This document shows, piece after piece, positions 1 to 8,253 of a DNA stretch of 64,000 nucleotides. The notes beneath the pieces are model-generated. The model made no database searches, had not been told where the DNA came from, and saw only the letters and a list, made by a program, of their open reading frames with translations. The translations under genes and the position numbers were made by a program. Source of the DNA: an uncultured Bacteroidales bacterium (GTDB lineage Bacteria; Bacteroidota; Bacteroidia; Bacteroidales; UBA932); assembly GCA_944326265.1 (NCBI GenBank), contig CALVDE010000003.1:1-64000 (forward strand), given 5' to 3'. Within the stretch, counting starts at the first letter, position 1. Each line of letters opens with the position of its first letter.

Positions 1-340
1 AGGGCCGATACGCACGAAGCCATGATGCATATCGCTGCCATAAAATTATTTTTGAATAAAATTTAAACAGATTCTTATAGTATTCTTCTTTAATGATATT
101 TCGCGAAACAAAACTATCCCTGATGGCTTCAATTTCCCTTATGTACTTGGACACTTGTAAATCCACGTCCAGGCCGACCAATATTCTTATCCGTTTATCT
201 TTGAGATTTTCAGATAGCTGCATGTACCCGGAAAAATAAAAATAACCGACCAATATGTAAACAGTATCTGTCTTAGGTAAAATACCATTTATGATATCTG
301 ATAAAAATTTCTCTTTATTTGTTATAAAACTGCTGCTCAT
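1..340 (-). CDS. PLD-like domain protein (helicase-associated type), N-terminus only
   Basis: The open frame starts at an ATG at 340 and runs off the left edge of the window (about 113 residues seen). The stretch YILVGYFYFSGYMQL followed by RIRILVGLDVD is typical of the first strand-helix unit of the phospholipase-D-like domain found at the N-terminus of SNF2/DEAD helicases and of stand-alone PLD-like nucleases of defence regions. The catalytic HKD motif would lie beyond the visible part. The last 20 residues do not look like the family, and base composition jumps from AT-rich to GC-rich near position 45, so the gene may be truncated there rather than by the window edge. It could be a helicase, a nuclease or a fragment of either. 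Confidence 0.5.
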   Translation of the reverse strand, partial: MSSSFITNKEKFLSDIINGILPKTDTVYILVGYFYFSGYMQLSENLKDKRIRILVGLDVDLQVSKYIREIEAIRDSFVSRNIIKEEYYKNLFKFYSKIILWQRYASWLRAYRP

Positions 341-363
341 AAAACTTATCGCAAAAAGTTATC

Positions 364-837
364 TCAATGTTTCAAGTATTCCTGTCCTTTTTCAGTCAAC
401 ACATACCCACCCGTTTTCTTCGAGCCGCTATACTCTATCAAACCAAGCGCATCAGAGGATAGATTCTGCAATATCCGTGATATTGTCCTCACAGAAAGAT
501 CCATTTTCCCCGCCAATTCGTTTTTCTTTATACCCGGCTGCTTCGCTATCTCTGCAATGAGGGCTGCCTCCCGCTCGTTTATCGTGCCATTTTTAGCATC
601 CATTTCATTTTCAAACCCATCCCTGCAAGGAATCTCAATCAGGAAATAGGTTCTGCCCTCATCCGTTTCAATCCTAGCCGGCTCCGAGCCATTCTTGCGC
701 AGTTCGTCCTGAATAGTAGGGATACCCGTAGCTCTACCTTCCGACAACTGAAGTTCTTGCAGATAGTCACCCAAACGGCGGTTGGACTCTATCTTGTGCT
801 TGTTCAGTAAGTCTTCTACGTTGATAAGTATTGACAT
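364..837 (-). pseudogene. 5'-truncated AlbA_2/RecG-like ATP-binding regulator (C-terminal part)
   Basis: This frame of 157 residues contains the C-terminal third of the AlbA_2/HATPase_c_4 family ("ATP-dependent DNA helicase RecG-like" regulators): KHKIESNRRLGDYLQELQL, EGRATGIPTIQDEL, and TYFLIEIPCRDG, followed by a winged-helix region (INEREAALIAEIAKQPG ... SVRTISRIL) at residues 85-157. Full-length members have about 350-500 residues with an N-terminal AlbA_2 domain and an ATPase-like core before this point; both are missing, and the frame opens directly with MSILINVEDLL. No recognisable remainder lies upstream (838-958). Read as a decayed gene; a short expressed DNA-binding fragment cannot be excluded. 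Confidence 0.7.
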
Positions 838-958
838 ACTAAGAGTATACTACAATTTGACGTAAAGATACGAAATTATATGCAACGCAGAATCTAAAAC
901 ACCTGCTTCATACTATTCATTCCTATCATCTCGTTACCAATTTATCGTAATGCGAATT

Positions 959-2227
959 TTAAACCTTAAAAATCAACGCCCTACCATCTAGTACACCGGC
1001 ATATACATCCATCTCTCTCTTGGAAATACCCAACCGCACAGCCAGACTTCGCCAATCCTTTACAGTTTTAACTACTTCATGGATAATGCTCTCCGCCACT
1101 TTCCGCCCTATCATATATTCCTCACAAGCATCCAGCAAGATATGTAAATCGGCCTTATTGGATGAGGACGTGATGAGCAGGCTCTGGTATTCATTCTGCG
1201 TTGGATTCATGTCATATGCCGGTGACAGAGTCCATCCCTTGGAAGTCAAAAGGAAACCGTGATTGCGGAAATGGTCATCGCTGTTGCCGATGCAGACATT
1301 GAAGGCCACCCGGCGATAAAGCTCCCGCAGGTTTGTCTCTACATTGGTGCAATTCTGAAGGATGAAATCAACCATGTCCAGATAACCGTGACCAGTCGTG
1401 GCGTTGTCTCCATCAGAAAGTCCCAACAGAGTCATTGCGGAAGCGAAATGAATCCGGCGGCCTTCAGGGGTGCGGTCGAAACGTCGAGACAACAATGTAT
1501 GATATTTCTCCCCGACAGACAGAATCTCAGTGTGTGCAGCATTGACACCTGCTTTCTTCGCCAGCAGGTGTGCGAAATGTTCCCACAGTCCAGTATTATA
1601 ATCATCCTTACGCGAAGGGAATTTGGCGATATAAAGCGTTTTGTCTTTACCAATAACACTGGCTTTCGGTCTCGCACCACCCAATGAAGAACCCGGCATC
1701 ACAAGCTGGTTTATCCACTTTTTAGCTGGCAGCTGGTTTTCTTCCTCACTTTTCTCTATCTCCATACTGGCAGCAATCAAATCACGTACATCCGCCAAAG
1801 GAGGAATCTTCAGGGATTCGTCCGCATTGATGAAATCCCCATCCTTCTCTTCCTTGAAACGGAAGCCTCCCATGCGCGAATAATCATCTATACCCATCAG
1901 GAAATCAAAGGATGACAGCCGACGTATCGGGCGGCCTTCTTCCGACGCGGTTATCTGCTCCCGACGCAAAAGCAAGGTACGCCCCCAACGGTCCGGCAGG
2001 GCATCGGAAAAGCATCCGAATATATCTTTCCCAGGCTGCGTATATTGCATCCCCGGATAATTGTTCAAATCCTCGCTCAGGAACAAGTCTCCGTGCTTCC
2101 TCAACCACTCATCATGGAACGAGAAGCTATAGCTGTCGGAACCTCGAAGTGATTCATACCCCAGTTCTCCGATAAGTTCTATTTCCTTGAGCCAGTCAAA
2201 ATCGGCATATACATAAAGTTTCTTCAT
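959..2227 (-). CDS. hipA: HipA-family serine/threonine kinase toxin
   Basis: The protein has 422 residues, the usual HipA length. In E. coli, HipA phosphorylates glutamyl-tRNA synthetase and triggers growth arrest; homologues have other targets. Visible motifs are the Ser-containing P-loop GSSLGGARPKA (179-189), the ATP-binding lysine in IAKFPS (K202), the catalytic loop NVCIGNSDDHFRNHGF (310-325) and the metal-binding SPAYDMNP (335-342). All key residues are present, so the kinase looks intact. It starts 3 bases after the stop of hipB and is surely co-transcribed with it. An N-terminal subdomain-1 region (1-110) with FSDALPDRWGR is also present, so this is not one of the split HipT types. 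Confidence 0.93.
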   Translation of the reverse strand: MKKLYVYADFDWLKEIELIGELGYESLRGSDSYSFSFHDEWLRKHGDLFLSEDLNNYPGMQYTQPGKDIFGCFSDALPDRWGRTLLLRREQITASEEGRPIRRLSSFDFLMGIDDYSRMGGFRFKEEKDGDFINADESLKIPPLADVRDLIAASMEIEKSEEENQLPAKKWINQLVMPGSSLGGARPKASVIGKDKTLYIAKFPSRKDDYNTGLWEHFAHLLAKKAGVNAAHTEILSVGEKYHTLLSRRFDRTPEGRRIHFASAMTLLGLSDGDNATTGHGYLDMVDFILQNCTNVETNLRELYRRVAFNVCIGNSDDHFRNHGFLLTSKGWTLSPAYDMNPTQNEYQSLLITSSSNKADLHILLDACEEYMIGRKVAESIIHEVVKTVKDWRSLAVRLGISKREMDVYAGVLDGRALIFKV

Positions 2228-2230
2228 CGC

Positions 2231-2551
2231 CTAATCCTTTTTAGATGCCCGTTCCCTTGTTTTCAAGCTCAAATCCTGCAAAGCCTTTCCCAACTTGTCT
2301 TCTTTGGCAAGCCACAGGATGTCATCATCCAGCTGCAGGGCATAAAGCACCCTAAGATAAATGCCTATTGCCACCGTCGGGGCACCTTTTTCAATGCGCA
2401 AAACGGTCAGCGGAGAACAGGTCGCCCGCTCCGCCACCTGAGCCACGCTCAGATTTCTGCGTAAGCGAGCCAGCTTTATCTGCTCTCCTACCGCCTGCAT
2501 CTTCTGTTCTAATTTCCTCGGCAACTTGGTGCCCATTGTATTTTTTGCCAT
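2231..2551 (-). CDS. hipB: HipB-like XRE-family antitoxin
   Basis: 106 residues with an XRE helix-turn-helix at about 20-80 (EQIKLARLRRNLSVAQVAERATCSPLTVLRIEKG). It directly precedes hipA, the normal antitoxin-toxin order. It should bind HipA and repress the shared promoter; an inverted repeat (see 2554-2607) overlaps the likely promoter. The C-terminal tail is lysine-rich (KTRERASKKD). The start at 2551 (MAKNTMGTK) is preferred over the internal Met6 because it lies right after the predicted promoter. It is about 15-20 residues longer than E. coli HipB. Confidence 0.9.
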   Translation of the reverse strand: MAKNTMGTKLPRKLEQKMQAVGEQIKLARLRRNLSVAQVAERATCSPLTVLRIEKGAPTVAIGIYLRVLYALQLDDDILWLAKEDKLGKALQDLSLKTRERASKKD

Positions 2552-2553
2552 AA

Positions 2554-2607
2554 CATATCATATAATATACAAAAATAGCATTTTTTATTTATTTAATGAT
2601 ATGTCAA
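2554..2607 (-). promoter_or_regulatory. hipBA promoter with inverted-repeat operator candidate
   Basis: On the minus strand a TATTTTTG box (2570-2577) fits the Bacteroidota -7 consensus TAnnTTTG, with TTGACAT (2601-2607) upstream at a somewhat long spacing of 23 bases. Two exact 8-base inverted copies, CATATCAT (2554-2561) and ATGATATG (2596-2603), flank the -7 box. This is the layout expected for HipB autorepression. The operator role is inferred from position and symmetry only. Confidence 0.55.
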
Positions 2608-2794
2608 CGCAAAAATAATGGATTCTCACAGAATCAGCCGGGGAATACAGGCTTTACAACGACATCAGAATAAAGGCTCAAATATGAACTCTTATCCTTA
2701 TATTTTTCGCAACAAGTATCAAATTTGAGATATTGGGCAACATACTACAAAAATGCACACACACTTCTTGCAGTGCTACAATCTATGTGCCTGG

Positions 2795-3805
2795 TCAAGC
2801 TTTCTCTTGCTCCAGCATTTTCCTGACCTGTTTGTCAAAGTCCGAATCAATCAGCTGAGTGCGGTTAAAGATGTCATACTCCTGCTCGGCCTTTGCCTTG
2901 GCCTGAGCAGCCGATATGCGTCCCTTGTCGGGTAGAATCTGATAACGGCGGAATGCAAGGAACTCGTTAACGCTTGCCGAGAACTGGGACATGCTGAAAG
3001 TGTTCTCCCGCTCGATAAGGTCTTCGATGTAGTCAAAGTATCCGGTGACGGCGCGTTCCAACTGACGGATTTCTCTCTCGTCCAGATAGTTCTTTGCGAT
3101 TGAGACGTCTGATTTCAATATACGGCCGTCCGGAGCGTTCTTCCACGTAGTCAGTCCCATGTGCTCCTTCGTATGATCAGCTTTGCTGTATATTATCTCA
3201 GCGGCAGTCTGCCCTGTAATCGCATAGTGAAAACGGTTCTGAATCATCGCATAAAAGTCCTGCGTCGTCGGCGAATCCTTGTCGTAATCAATGCTACATT
3301 CGGCATAAATGTCGGTAATCTGCTGCCAGATCCGGCGCTCGCTGGCCCTGATGGAGCGGATGCGCTCAAGCAACTCGCGGAAATAATCCTTTCCGAAAAC
3401 TGCCGTTCCCTGCTTCAGCCGGTCATCATCAAGAGCAAATCCTTTGCGGATATACTCGTTGAGCACCTTGGTCGCCCACTGACGGAAACGGGTAGCCTGC
3501 ATCGAATTAACCCTATATCCGACAGAGATAATCATGTCAAGATTGTAAAAATCCACAGATTCTTCCACTTCTCCCCTTATACCCCTATTCACGACAGTTG
3601 CAATTTTTGCAACTGTCGCATCCTGCTGCAATTCTCCGTCTTTGAATATGTTGGAAATATGGCGGCTGATACCCGATTTATCTACCCCGAAAAGCCGACT
3701 CATCGCCTTTTGCGTACACCAAATCGTCTCATCCTTGATGACAACCTGCACCTTGCCTTCCTCTTTCGGGAGATTGTATAATATGAATTGAATTTCGTTC
3801 GGCAT
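2795..3805 (-). CDS. rhuM: RhuM-family protein
   Basis: 336 residues matching the RhuM (virulence RhuM) family: N-terminal winged-helix-like part (IWCTQKAMSRLFGVDKSGIS), the hallmark DFYNLDMIISVGYRVNS at about 85-101, RFRQWATKVLNEYI, and a C-terminal Fic-like/helical region with ENRFHYAITGQTAAEII-type sequence. Family members are common in mobile islands and near restriction-modification systems; their molecular function is not settled (DNA-binding is suggested by the N-terminal domain). It is a single-gene unit between two non-coding gaps of 160 and 250 bases, in which I see no further gene. Confidence 0.9.
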   Translation of the reverse strand: MPNEIQFILYNLPKEEGKVQVVIKDETIWCTQKAMSRLFGVDKSGISRHISNIFKDGELQQDATVAKIATVVNRGIRGEVEESVDFYNLDMIISVGYRVNSMQATRFRQWATKVLNEYIRKGFALDDDRLKQGTAVFGKDYFRELLERIRSIRASERRIWQQITDIYAECSIDYDKDSPTTQDFYAMIQNRFHYAITGQTAAEIIYSKADHTKEHMGLTTWKNAPDGRILKSDVSIAKNYLDEREIRQLERAVTGYFDYIEDLIERENTFSMSQFSASVNEFLAFRRYQILPDKGRISAAQAKAKAEQEYDIFNRTQLIDSDFDKQVRKMLEQEKA

Positions 3806-4054
3806 AAATATAGTTGGCCTGCTTGCAATTTAACCACACAAATTTAACCCTTTTACTCTAAATCACAATTTCTATTTTCTCCGGCATCATGTTTTCCATA
3901 AACTTCACTGGCAGATACTTCGCACTGGATACTCACGATTTAATTTTTCTGAACAGCATCGCAACTACACTTTTCCATGGAATTTTTCATTGAAAATATA
4001 CACTTTTCCATAAACATCCTCTTTAGGATCAACGCCCGCTGTTTTGCCATATTC

Positions 4055-4321
4055 TTATTTACGCATAATCTTAGCATACCATTCCTTATCCGGATGGTAA
4101 CCGTAAAAGCATTTGCCGTCCCCGCCCAGGTCCCACGGCGAAGTCAATTCTGTAGAACGATAGGGCAGCCGCTCATATTTCCGCAGACGCATCAGTATCC
4201 TGACACGCCTGCGGAAACGCTTGGATGCGATCTGCTTGCCTCTTTTCTGAGATTTACATCCACAGACTGTGCCTGCAGGATATTTCTTCCTCGAACCACT
4301 CATCGTACTCATCGAAATCAT
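4055..4321 (-). CDS. Hypothetical small basic protein, overlaps upstream gene
   Basis: 88 residues, strongly basic in the middle (KSQKRGKQIASKRFRRRVRIL) with a CGC motif (GTVCGCKSQK) and an aromatic C-terminus (FYGYHPDKEWYAKI). I do not recognise a family. Its first 68 bases overlap the end of the upstream gene in another frame; the more likely start is the internal Met at 4303 (MSGSRKKYP), which still overlaps by 50 bases. Either the two are translationally coupled or a frameshift split one longer protein. Confidence 0.5.
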   Translation of the reverse strand: MISMSTMSGSRKKYPAGTVCGCKSQKRGKQIASKRFRRRVRILMRLRKYERLPYRSTELTSPWDLGGDGKCFYGYHPDKEWYAKIMRK

Positions 4322-4919
4322 TATGGAAATCCGTCCAGTCTTTGGAAGCGTACTCTTTTTCGAAGGCGACCAGATCTTCTTTCAGACGTTCCCTCACAGT
4401 GTCCTCTCCGTCATCGCCGCTCATCACCCATTCCACGTGCCCGGCATATATTTCCGCAATACGGATCTGCCTGTAGGCCTCCTTCATCGTCCTGATGGTA
4501 CTGTCGTTGAGTTCCAGCACATCCGCATCGTACGGATAGTGGTCAAAGACGCAATGGTGGATAGCGTACAGCACCGGAACCCTCTCACCTCTGGGAACTC
4601 CTCTCATATAGGATTTAGTAGACTGAAATACGGTTTCAGTCTCATCTTGGAAAAAACGTCCGCCGATGTATTGCGGCTCTGCCTTAACCACATTCTTAAA
4701 ACGACGCAAAAGGTAAGCCTCCGCTTCCTCACGGCTCGAAAATCTCCTGTGCTTTGCGACGCTGTGAATCGAATGAGGATAATCCATTTTGTTAATTATC
4801 CAGTAGTCCTCATGAACCATCTCCGGCTTTGGCCTCAATGCCCTTGCAATGTCACGCTCGATGATTTCGGCGGTCTTGCGTATCCGCCATTGCTGATAAT
4901 CAAAGTGTCCTCTACTCAT
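4254..4919 (-). CDS. Hypothetical protein
   Basis: 221 residues, soluble, no signal peptide, rich in charged and aromatic residues (DYQQWRIRKTAEIIERDIARAL at the N-terminus, YAGHVEWVMSGDDGEDTV near 165-182, acidic C-terminus FDEYDEWFEEEI). The N-terminal helix and the VEWxxSGDDGE segment resemble small uncharacterised proteins that occur in tandem in Bacteroides genomes, but I cannot name a domain. It is the first of two overlapping genes and shares the accessory block with the Sel1 and agmatine-deiminase-like genes. Confidence 0.65.
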   Translation of the reverse strand: MSRGHFDYQQWRIRKTAEIIERDIARALRPKPEMVHEDYWIINKMDYPHSIHSVAKHRRFSSREEAEAYLLRRFKNVVKAEPQYIGGRFFQDETETVFQSTKSYMRGVPRGERVPVLYAIHHCVFDHYPYDADVLELNDSTIRTMKEAYRQIRIAEIYAGHVEWVMSGDDGEDTVRERLKEDLVAFEKEYASKDWTDFHNDFDEYDEWFEEEISCRHSLWM

Positions 4920-5069
4920 AGCTTCTAAAATTATGCGATTGCCCGCGATTTCATTTGAATGCGAAGGTGAGGAATTATCCGGCTGAAATCCGAATCCTAA
5001 AAAAAAGATGTCAAAAATTACAGCTTTTTAAAATTTTGATATTTTTTAAATTTCTGTGCGGGACAACAT

Positions 5070-5684
5070 TCAGTCGAACATTACGCGCGGATTCATCTCG
5101 TGGGGGCTTCTCCAGCTGATACCTCTGCGGGCGAGCACATCGGCCTTAGAGCTCCAGTACATGAAGCAGAAGCCCATACCCCTTGGGACATTCCTGCCTA
5201 TGGCCTCGTCCGTCTCTTTCTCCACCTCGTAGTAGATCTCCTCCCACAGCGGAGTACGTTCGATAGGGTCAAAACGCAGATACTGGTGATATTTACTGCA
5301 CCACTCCCCCTCAGTCACCCCGGCCATGTCAATGTATTCCCGCCATTTTCTCAGCTCGGCCTCCACCTCTCCGACAGTCAGCGGATCGTCATATTCTTTC
5401 AGATCCTCATCCGTCACTGACTTGAAAAGTGCGGCCTGCCGCTCGAGTACCCTGATCGCGAAGCGAGGAGTATCGCTCCTGGAGATATTGTCGAGAAGGA
5501 TTTTCATGAGAAATATCTTGTCGTAGGGCGAGTGCCGGCCGCTCCGTTCCGGGAGCGCGTCCAGCATCGAAACGACTTCATTTGCAAGTGGATAATTTTT
5601 CCACATCATCATTTTCCGGGAGTTGCTGCGCATCCGTTTGAGCAGTCTGACAGACCGGCGTATCTGAGAAGGATATATTTTCAT
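5070..5684 (-). CDS. Hypothetical protein
   Basis: 204 residues with a basic N-terminus (MKIYPSQIRRSVRLLKRMRSNSRKMMMWKNY), a central helical part and an acidic, aromatic C-terminal part (TPLWEEIYYEVEKETDEAIG, FCFMYWSSKADVLARRGISWRSPHEMNPRVMFD). No signal peptide or membrane segment. The terminal segment with GMGFCFMYWSSKAD looks conserved-protein-like, but no family is recognised. It lies 21 bases downstream of the Sel1 protein gene and is probably in its operon. Confidence 0.65.
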   Translation of the reverse strand: MKIYPSQIRRSVRLLKRMRSNSRKMMMWKNYPLANEVVSMLDALPERSGRHSPYDKIFLMKILLDNISRSDTPRFAIRVLERQAALFKSVTDEDLKEYDDPLTVGEVEAELRKWREYIDMAGVTEGEWCSKYHQYLRFDPIERTPLWEEIYYEVEKETDEAIGRNVPRGMGFCFMYWSSKADVLARRGISWRSPHEMNPRVMFD

Positions 5685-5705
5685 AGCCTGTGTAGTGTTA
5701 ATCAG

Positions 5706-7304
5706 TTAAATATAAGCATCGTAGCGTCCGTCATCATCGGGATATTCATCTTCATACGGTATATCCGTCTCATCCGGTTCTTCCAGTGTCTCCTGCCCGT
5801 CGGACAGCGGCAGATAATATTGCTCTATCTCCGGGGCAAATGCGGTCAGACGGCCCTGCTTATATGCCTCAACTGCCTCAGAGAGCATTGCCTCCGAACC
5901 GTAGCGGGCTCCTTTTAGAGCGCACATATCCCTGAAATACTGCGCATCCCCCTCTTCCTCGATATCCCCGTTGAGCGACATGAGGTACAGCTGCCCGTAT
6001 GCGTCACCGCTGCCGAGAATTGAGGCACGGGCATACCATTTATAGGCCTTGCGGTAGTCCTCGATAGTACTGTACAGACCATAGTAATAGGTGTTTCCAA
6101 GGCTCAGCGCAGCTTCCTTCGACCCCATGCCGTAGGCTTTCTCCAGCAGGGAGATGTACCTGTCCCGTACGTACAACTGACTGTAACGTTGCATATTGTC
6201 GAAATCCTCCACCTGGCACAATGCCTGCAGATAGACGCAGTAGCAGTCCCGGTGCTCCGCCCCTACCGCCAGCCCCGCTGAAAATGCTTCCGGGTCGGCC
6301 AGCTCGTCGTTTTCATTGAACGACAGGGCGCATGCCAGGTCAGACCAAGCCGCGATAATCCCTCCATAGGCCGCTGCCTCATAGTCATCCTTCGCATCCG
6401 GGAAACTGCCGGTTACCTGAACGGCCCATCCGCGCATATACCTCCACATCAGATTGTCCCCTTGGTCGCGTATCAGCTCATTGAGGAGTTCTATCGCTTT
6501 CGCAGGATCGGATTTCAATCCTGACCTTCCGAATATCAAGTCCCTAATGTAGGCAAATGCGGCCAGGTCGCACCCCTGTTCCATCGCCTCGGCCAACAAG
6601 GTCTTCGCCCGCAGCCTGTCCACCAGTCCTATGTCCCCGCAACGGTACATCAGGGCCAGACCCGCCGCCCCCTCAGGGTATCCTTGCTCATAAGCCTTTC
6701 TGAAACAACGCTCTGCGATGCTGTCGGACGTCTCATCAGGACGCACGTAATAATGGTAGCGGCCCAGACCGTAAAGCGCATACCTGTTGCCCGTATCCGC
6801 GGATCGGCGCAGCTTCGCCAAAGTGCTGTCTTGGAGGAAAAACAAGTTCTCACCTGCCAGAAAAGTCCACATAAAGCGCTTGACTGCAACTGGGTCATCC
6901 GCAAACGCCTTGTCCGACAGGAAAGTCTGCACCAGTGCATTGAAGGACCCGCGTCGGAACATCTCTGGGAAATCCCGGGACACGCAGGGCCGCACCGCCT
7001 CCAGCGAGAGGTATCCGACCACCGACTCACGGACGTGGATATTCTCGGGAACCTCAGCGCTGAACAGCTCAGGCATTTCCCCTGCTACCCTGACCTTCAA
7101 CTGCTTGCCCTCATAGTTCAGTTCCATGTACTCGCCGTCATAGTAATCCACCACCGGCGGCTCCGCGCTGAAAGGCCAGTCCGGCAAAGCCCTTCCGGGA
7201 ACAATCGCCGATGCGTCAACCGGCACCTCCCTCTTGAGAGTACTGCTGACCGAACCTCTGTCGCCATAACGGCTGTAAAGCCTGATAACACATTCGTTTT
7301 CCAT
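5706..7304 (-). CDS. Sel1/TPR-repeat protein
   Basis: 532 residues. Residues 1-150 form an unrecognised N-terminal domain; from about 165 there are Sel1-type helical repeats of about 36 residues: ADTGNRYALYGLGRYHYY, CFRKAYEQGYPEGAAGLALMY, LLAEAMEQGCDLAAFAYIRD, YEAAAYGGIIAAWSDLACAL, LLEKAYGMGSKEAALSLGNTYYYG, KWYARASILGSGDAYGQLY. Such solenoids mediate protein contacts. The tail is very acidic (EEPDETDIPYEDEYPDDDG). No signal peptide is seen, so it is probably cytoplasmic. It heads a minus-strand pair with the hypothetical at 5070-5684. The role is unknown; a scaffold in a local accessory system is an inference from context. Confidence 0.8.
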   Translation of the reverse strand: MENECVIRLYSRYGDRGSVSSTLKREVPVDASAIVPGRALPDWPFSAEPPVVDYYDGEYMELNYEGKQLKVRVAGEMPELFSAEVPENIHVRESVVGYLSLEAVRPCVSRDFPEMFRRGSFNALVQTFLSDKAFADDPVAVKRFMWTFLAGENLFFLQDSTLAKLRRSADTGNRYALYGLGRYHYYVRPDETSDSIAERCFRKAYEQGYPEGAAGLALMYRCGDIGLVDRLRAKTLLAEAMEQGCDLAAFAYIRDLIFGRSGLKSDPAKAIELLNELIRDQGDNLMWRYMRGWAVQVTGSFPDAKDDYEAAAYGGIIAAWSDLACALSFNENDELADPEAFSAGLAVGAEHRDCYCVYLQALCQVEDFDNMQRYSQLYVRDRYISLLEKAYGMGSKEAALSLGNTYYYGLYSTIEDYRKAYKWYARASILGSGDAYGQLYLMSLNGDIEEEGDAQYFRDMCALKGARYGSEAMLSEAVEAYKQGRLTAFAPEIEQYYLPLSDGQETLEEPDETDIPYEDEYPDDDGRYDAYI

Positions 7305-7410
7305 AGTTTATCCGTTAAGATTAATTCAATACATGGTAAAAAATATCCATTTGCAGGGTTGACGGCTCCGGCTCCGGATGCTGAGGGCTGTTAATTTGCT
7401 AAAGACTAGT

Positions 7411-8250
7411 TTACTGTACAGATGCGAGACAGTGCTCCCAAGTGACACAATGAAGGGCTCCGCCTTTTTTAATGAGAGGGGCAGCATAGACTTGATGAAT
7501 TGTCTTTTCGGGGAATATGTTCTGCATTTGTTCACGGGCCGAGCAGTCACATCCATGTTCTAAGTTCTCGGACAAGGCCGGCAAAATGATTGATTCCGCA
7601 GTGTTAACATAATTGATGTAGCACCAACTGCCTTTCAACGGGTCACTGTATTTAAGTTCGACTATGTCAAAATATGGGGACAGTATCTTTATCAGACGGT
7701 CTGCGAACTCGGCAGAACGTTTTCCCATCTGACGGTAATTATTGAGCAGTATGCGGCTGTCACCGACATAGGCAACCATACCGTCTGCATGGCCATACGG
7801 TTCACAGTCATCCCAGGGAATCAAAATCACTTGAGCCTGAAACGCATCTTCAAGTAAGGCCAGTAGTCTCAATGGACGAAGATGCGGGTTCTCTGTAAGA
7901 ATCTTGTCGGTCATAACCACCTTGTCCCCACAGCGTACATAATTGCCGCCATCCATCACGACATCCAGTATCGTGGAAAAATGAATGTTGAGTCCTTCCG
8001 CAGCCTTCTCTTGTTCCGTTATGTACTTCCGTTCTTTTTCATTGTCCATGTAATCCGGGAAGTATTTGAAACCCACGTATTTTCCTCCGCCGATATGCAC
8101 CGGCATATAATCCCGGCACCAGATATCCTTAGAGTACGGCAGCAATCCGTATGGGGCACCGCATCGGTCAAGGATTCCGCACAATGCGCCATACACATCC
8201 GTGAAATCTTTTTGCAGCCATTCAGACAGATATATTTTCTCGCTTCTCAT
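7411..8250 (-). CDS. Agmatine deiminase / peptidylarginine deiminase-family protein
   Basis: 279 residues of the guanidino-group hydrolase (PAD_porph/AguA) fold. Visible active-site pieces: DIWCRDYMPV (42-51), DGGNYV (100-105), EPYGHADGMVAY (150-161, with His154 and Asp156) and the nucleophile segment GGALHCVTWEH (263-273, Cys268). Agmatine deiminases have about 350-370 residues, so this is a short member with loops trimmed, and substrate specificity (agmatine, free or peptidyl arginine) cannot be read from sequence. There is no signal peptide, unlike Porphyromonas PPAD. It follows its upstream neighbour by 3 bases, pointing to a two-gene operon inside an accessory block. Confidence 0.85.
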   Translation of the reverse strand: MRSEKIYLSEWLQKDFTDVYGALCGILDRCGAPYGLLPYSKDIWCRDYMPVHIGGGKYVGFKYFPDYMDNEKERKYITEQEKAAEGLNIHFSTILDVVMDGGNYVRCGDKVVMTDKILTENPHLRPLRLLALLEDAFQAQVILIPWDDCEPYGHADGMVAYVGDSRILLNNYRQMGKRSAEFADRLIKILSPYFDIVELKYSDPLKGSWCYINYVNTAESIILPALSENLEHGCDCSAREQMQNIFPEKTIHQVYAAPLIKKGGALHCVTWEHCLASVQ

Positions 8251-8253
8251 CGA

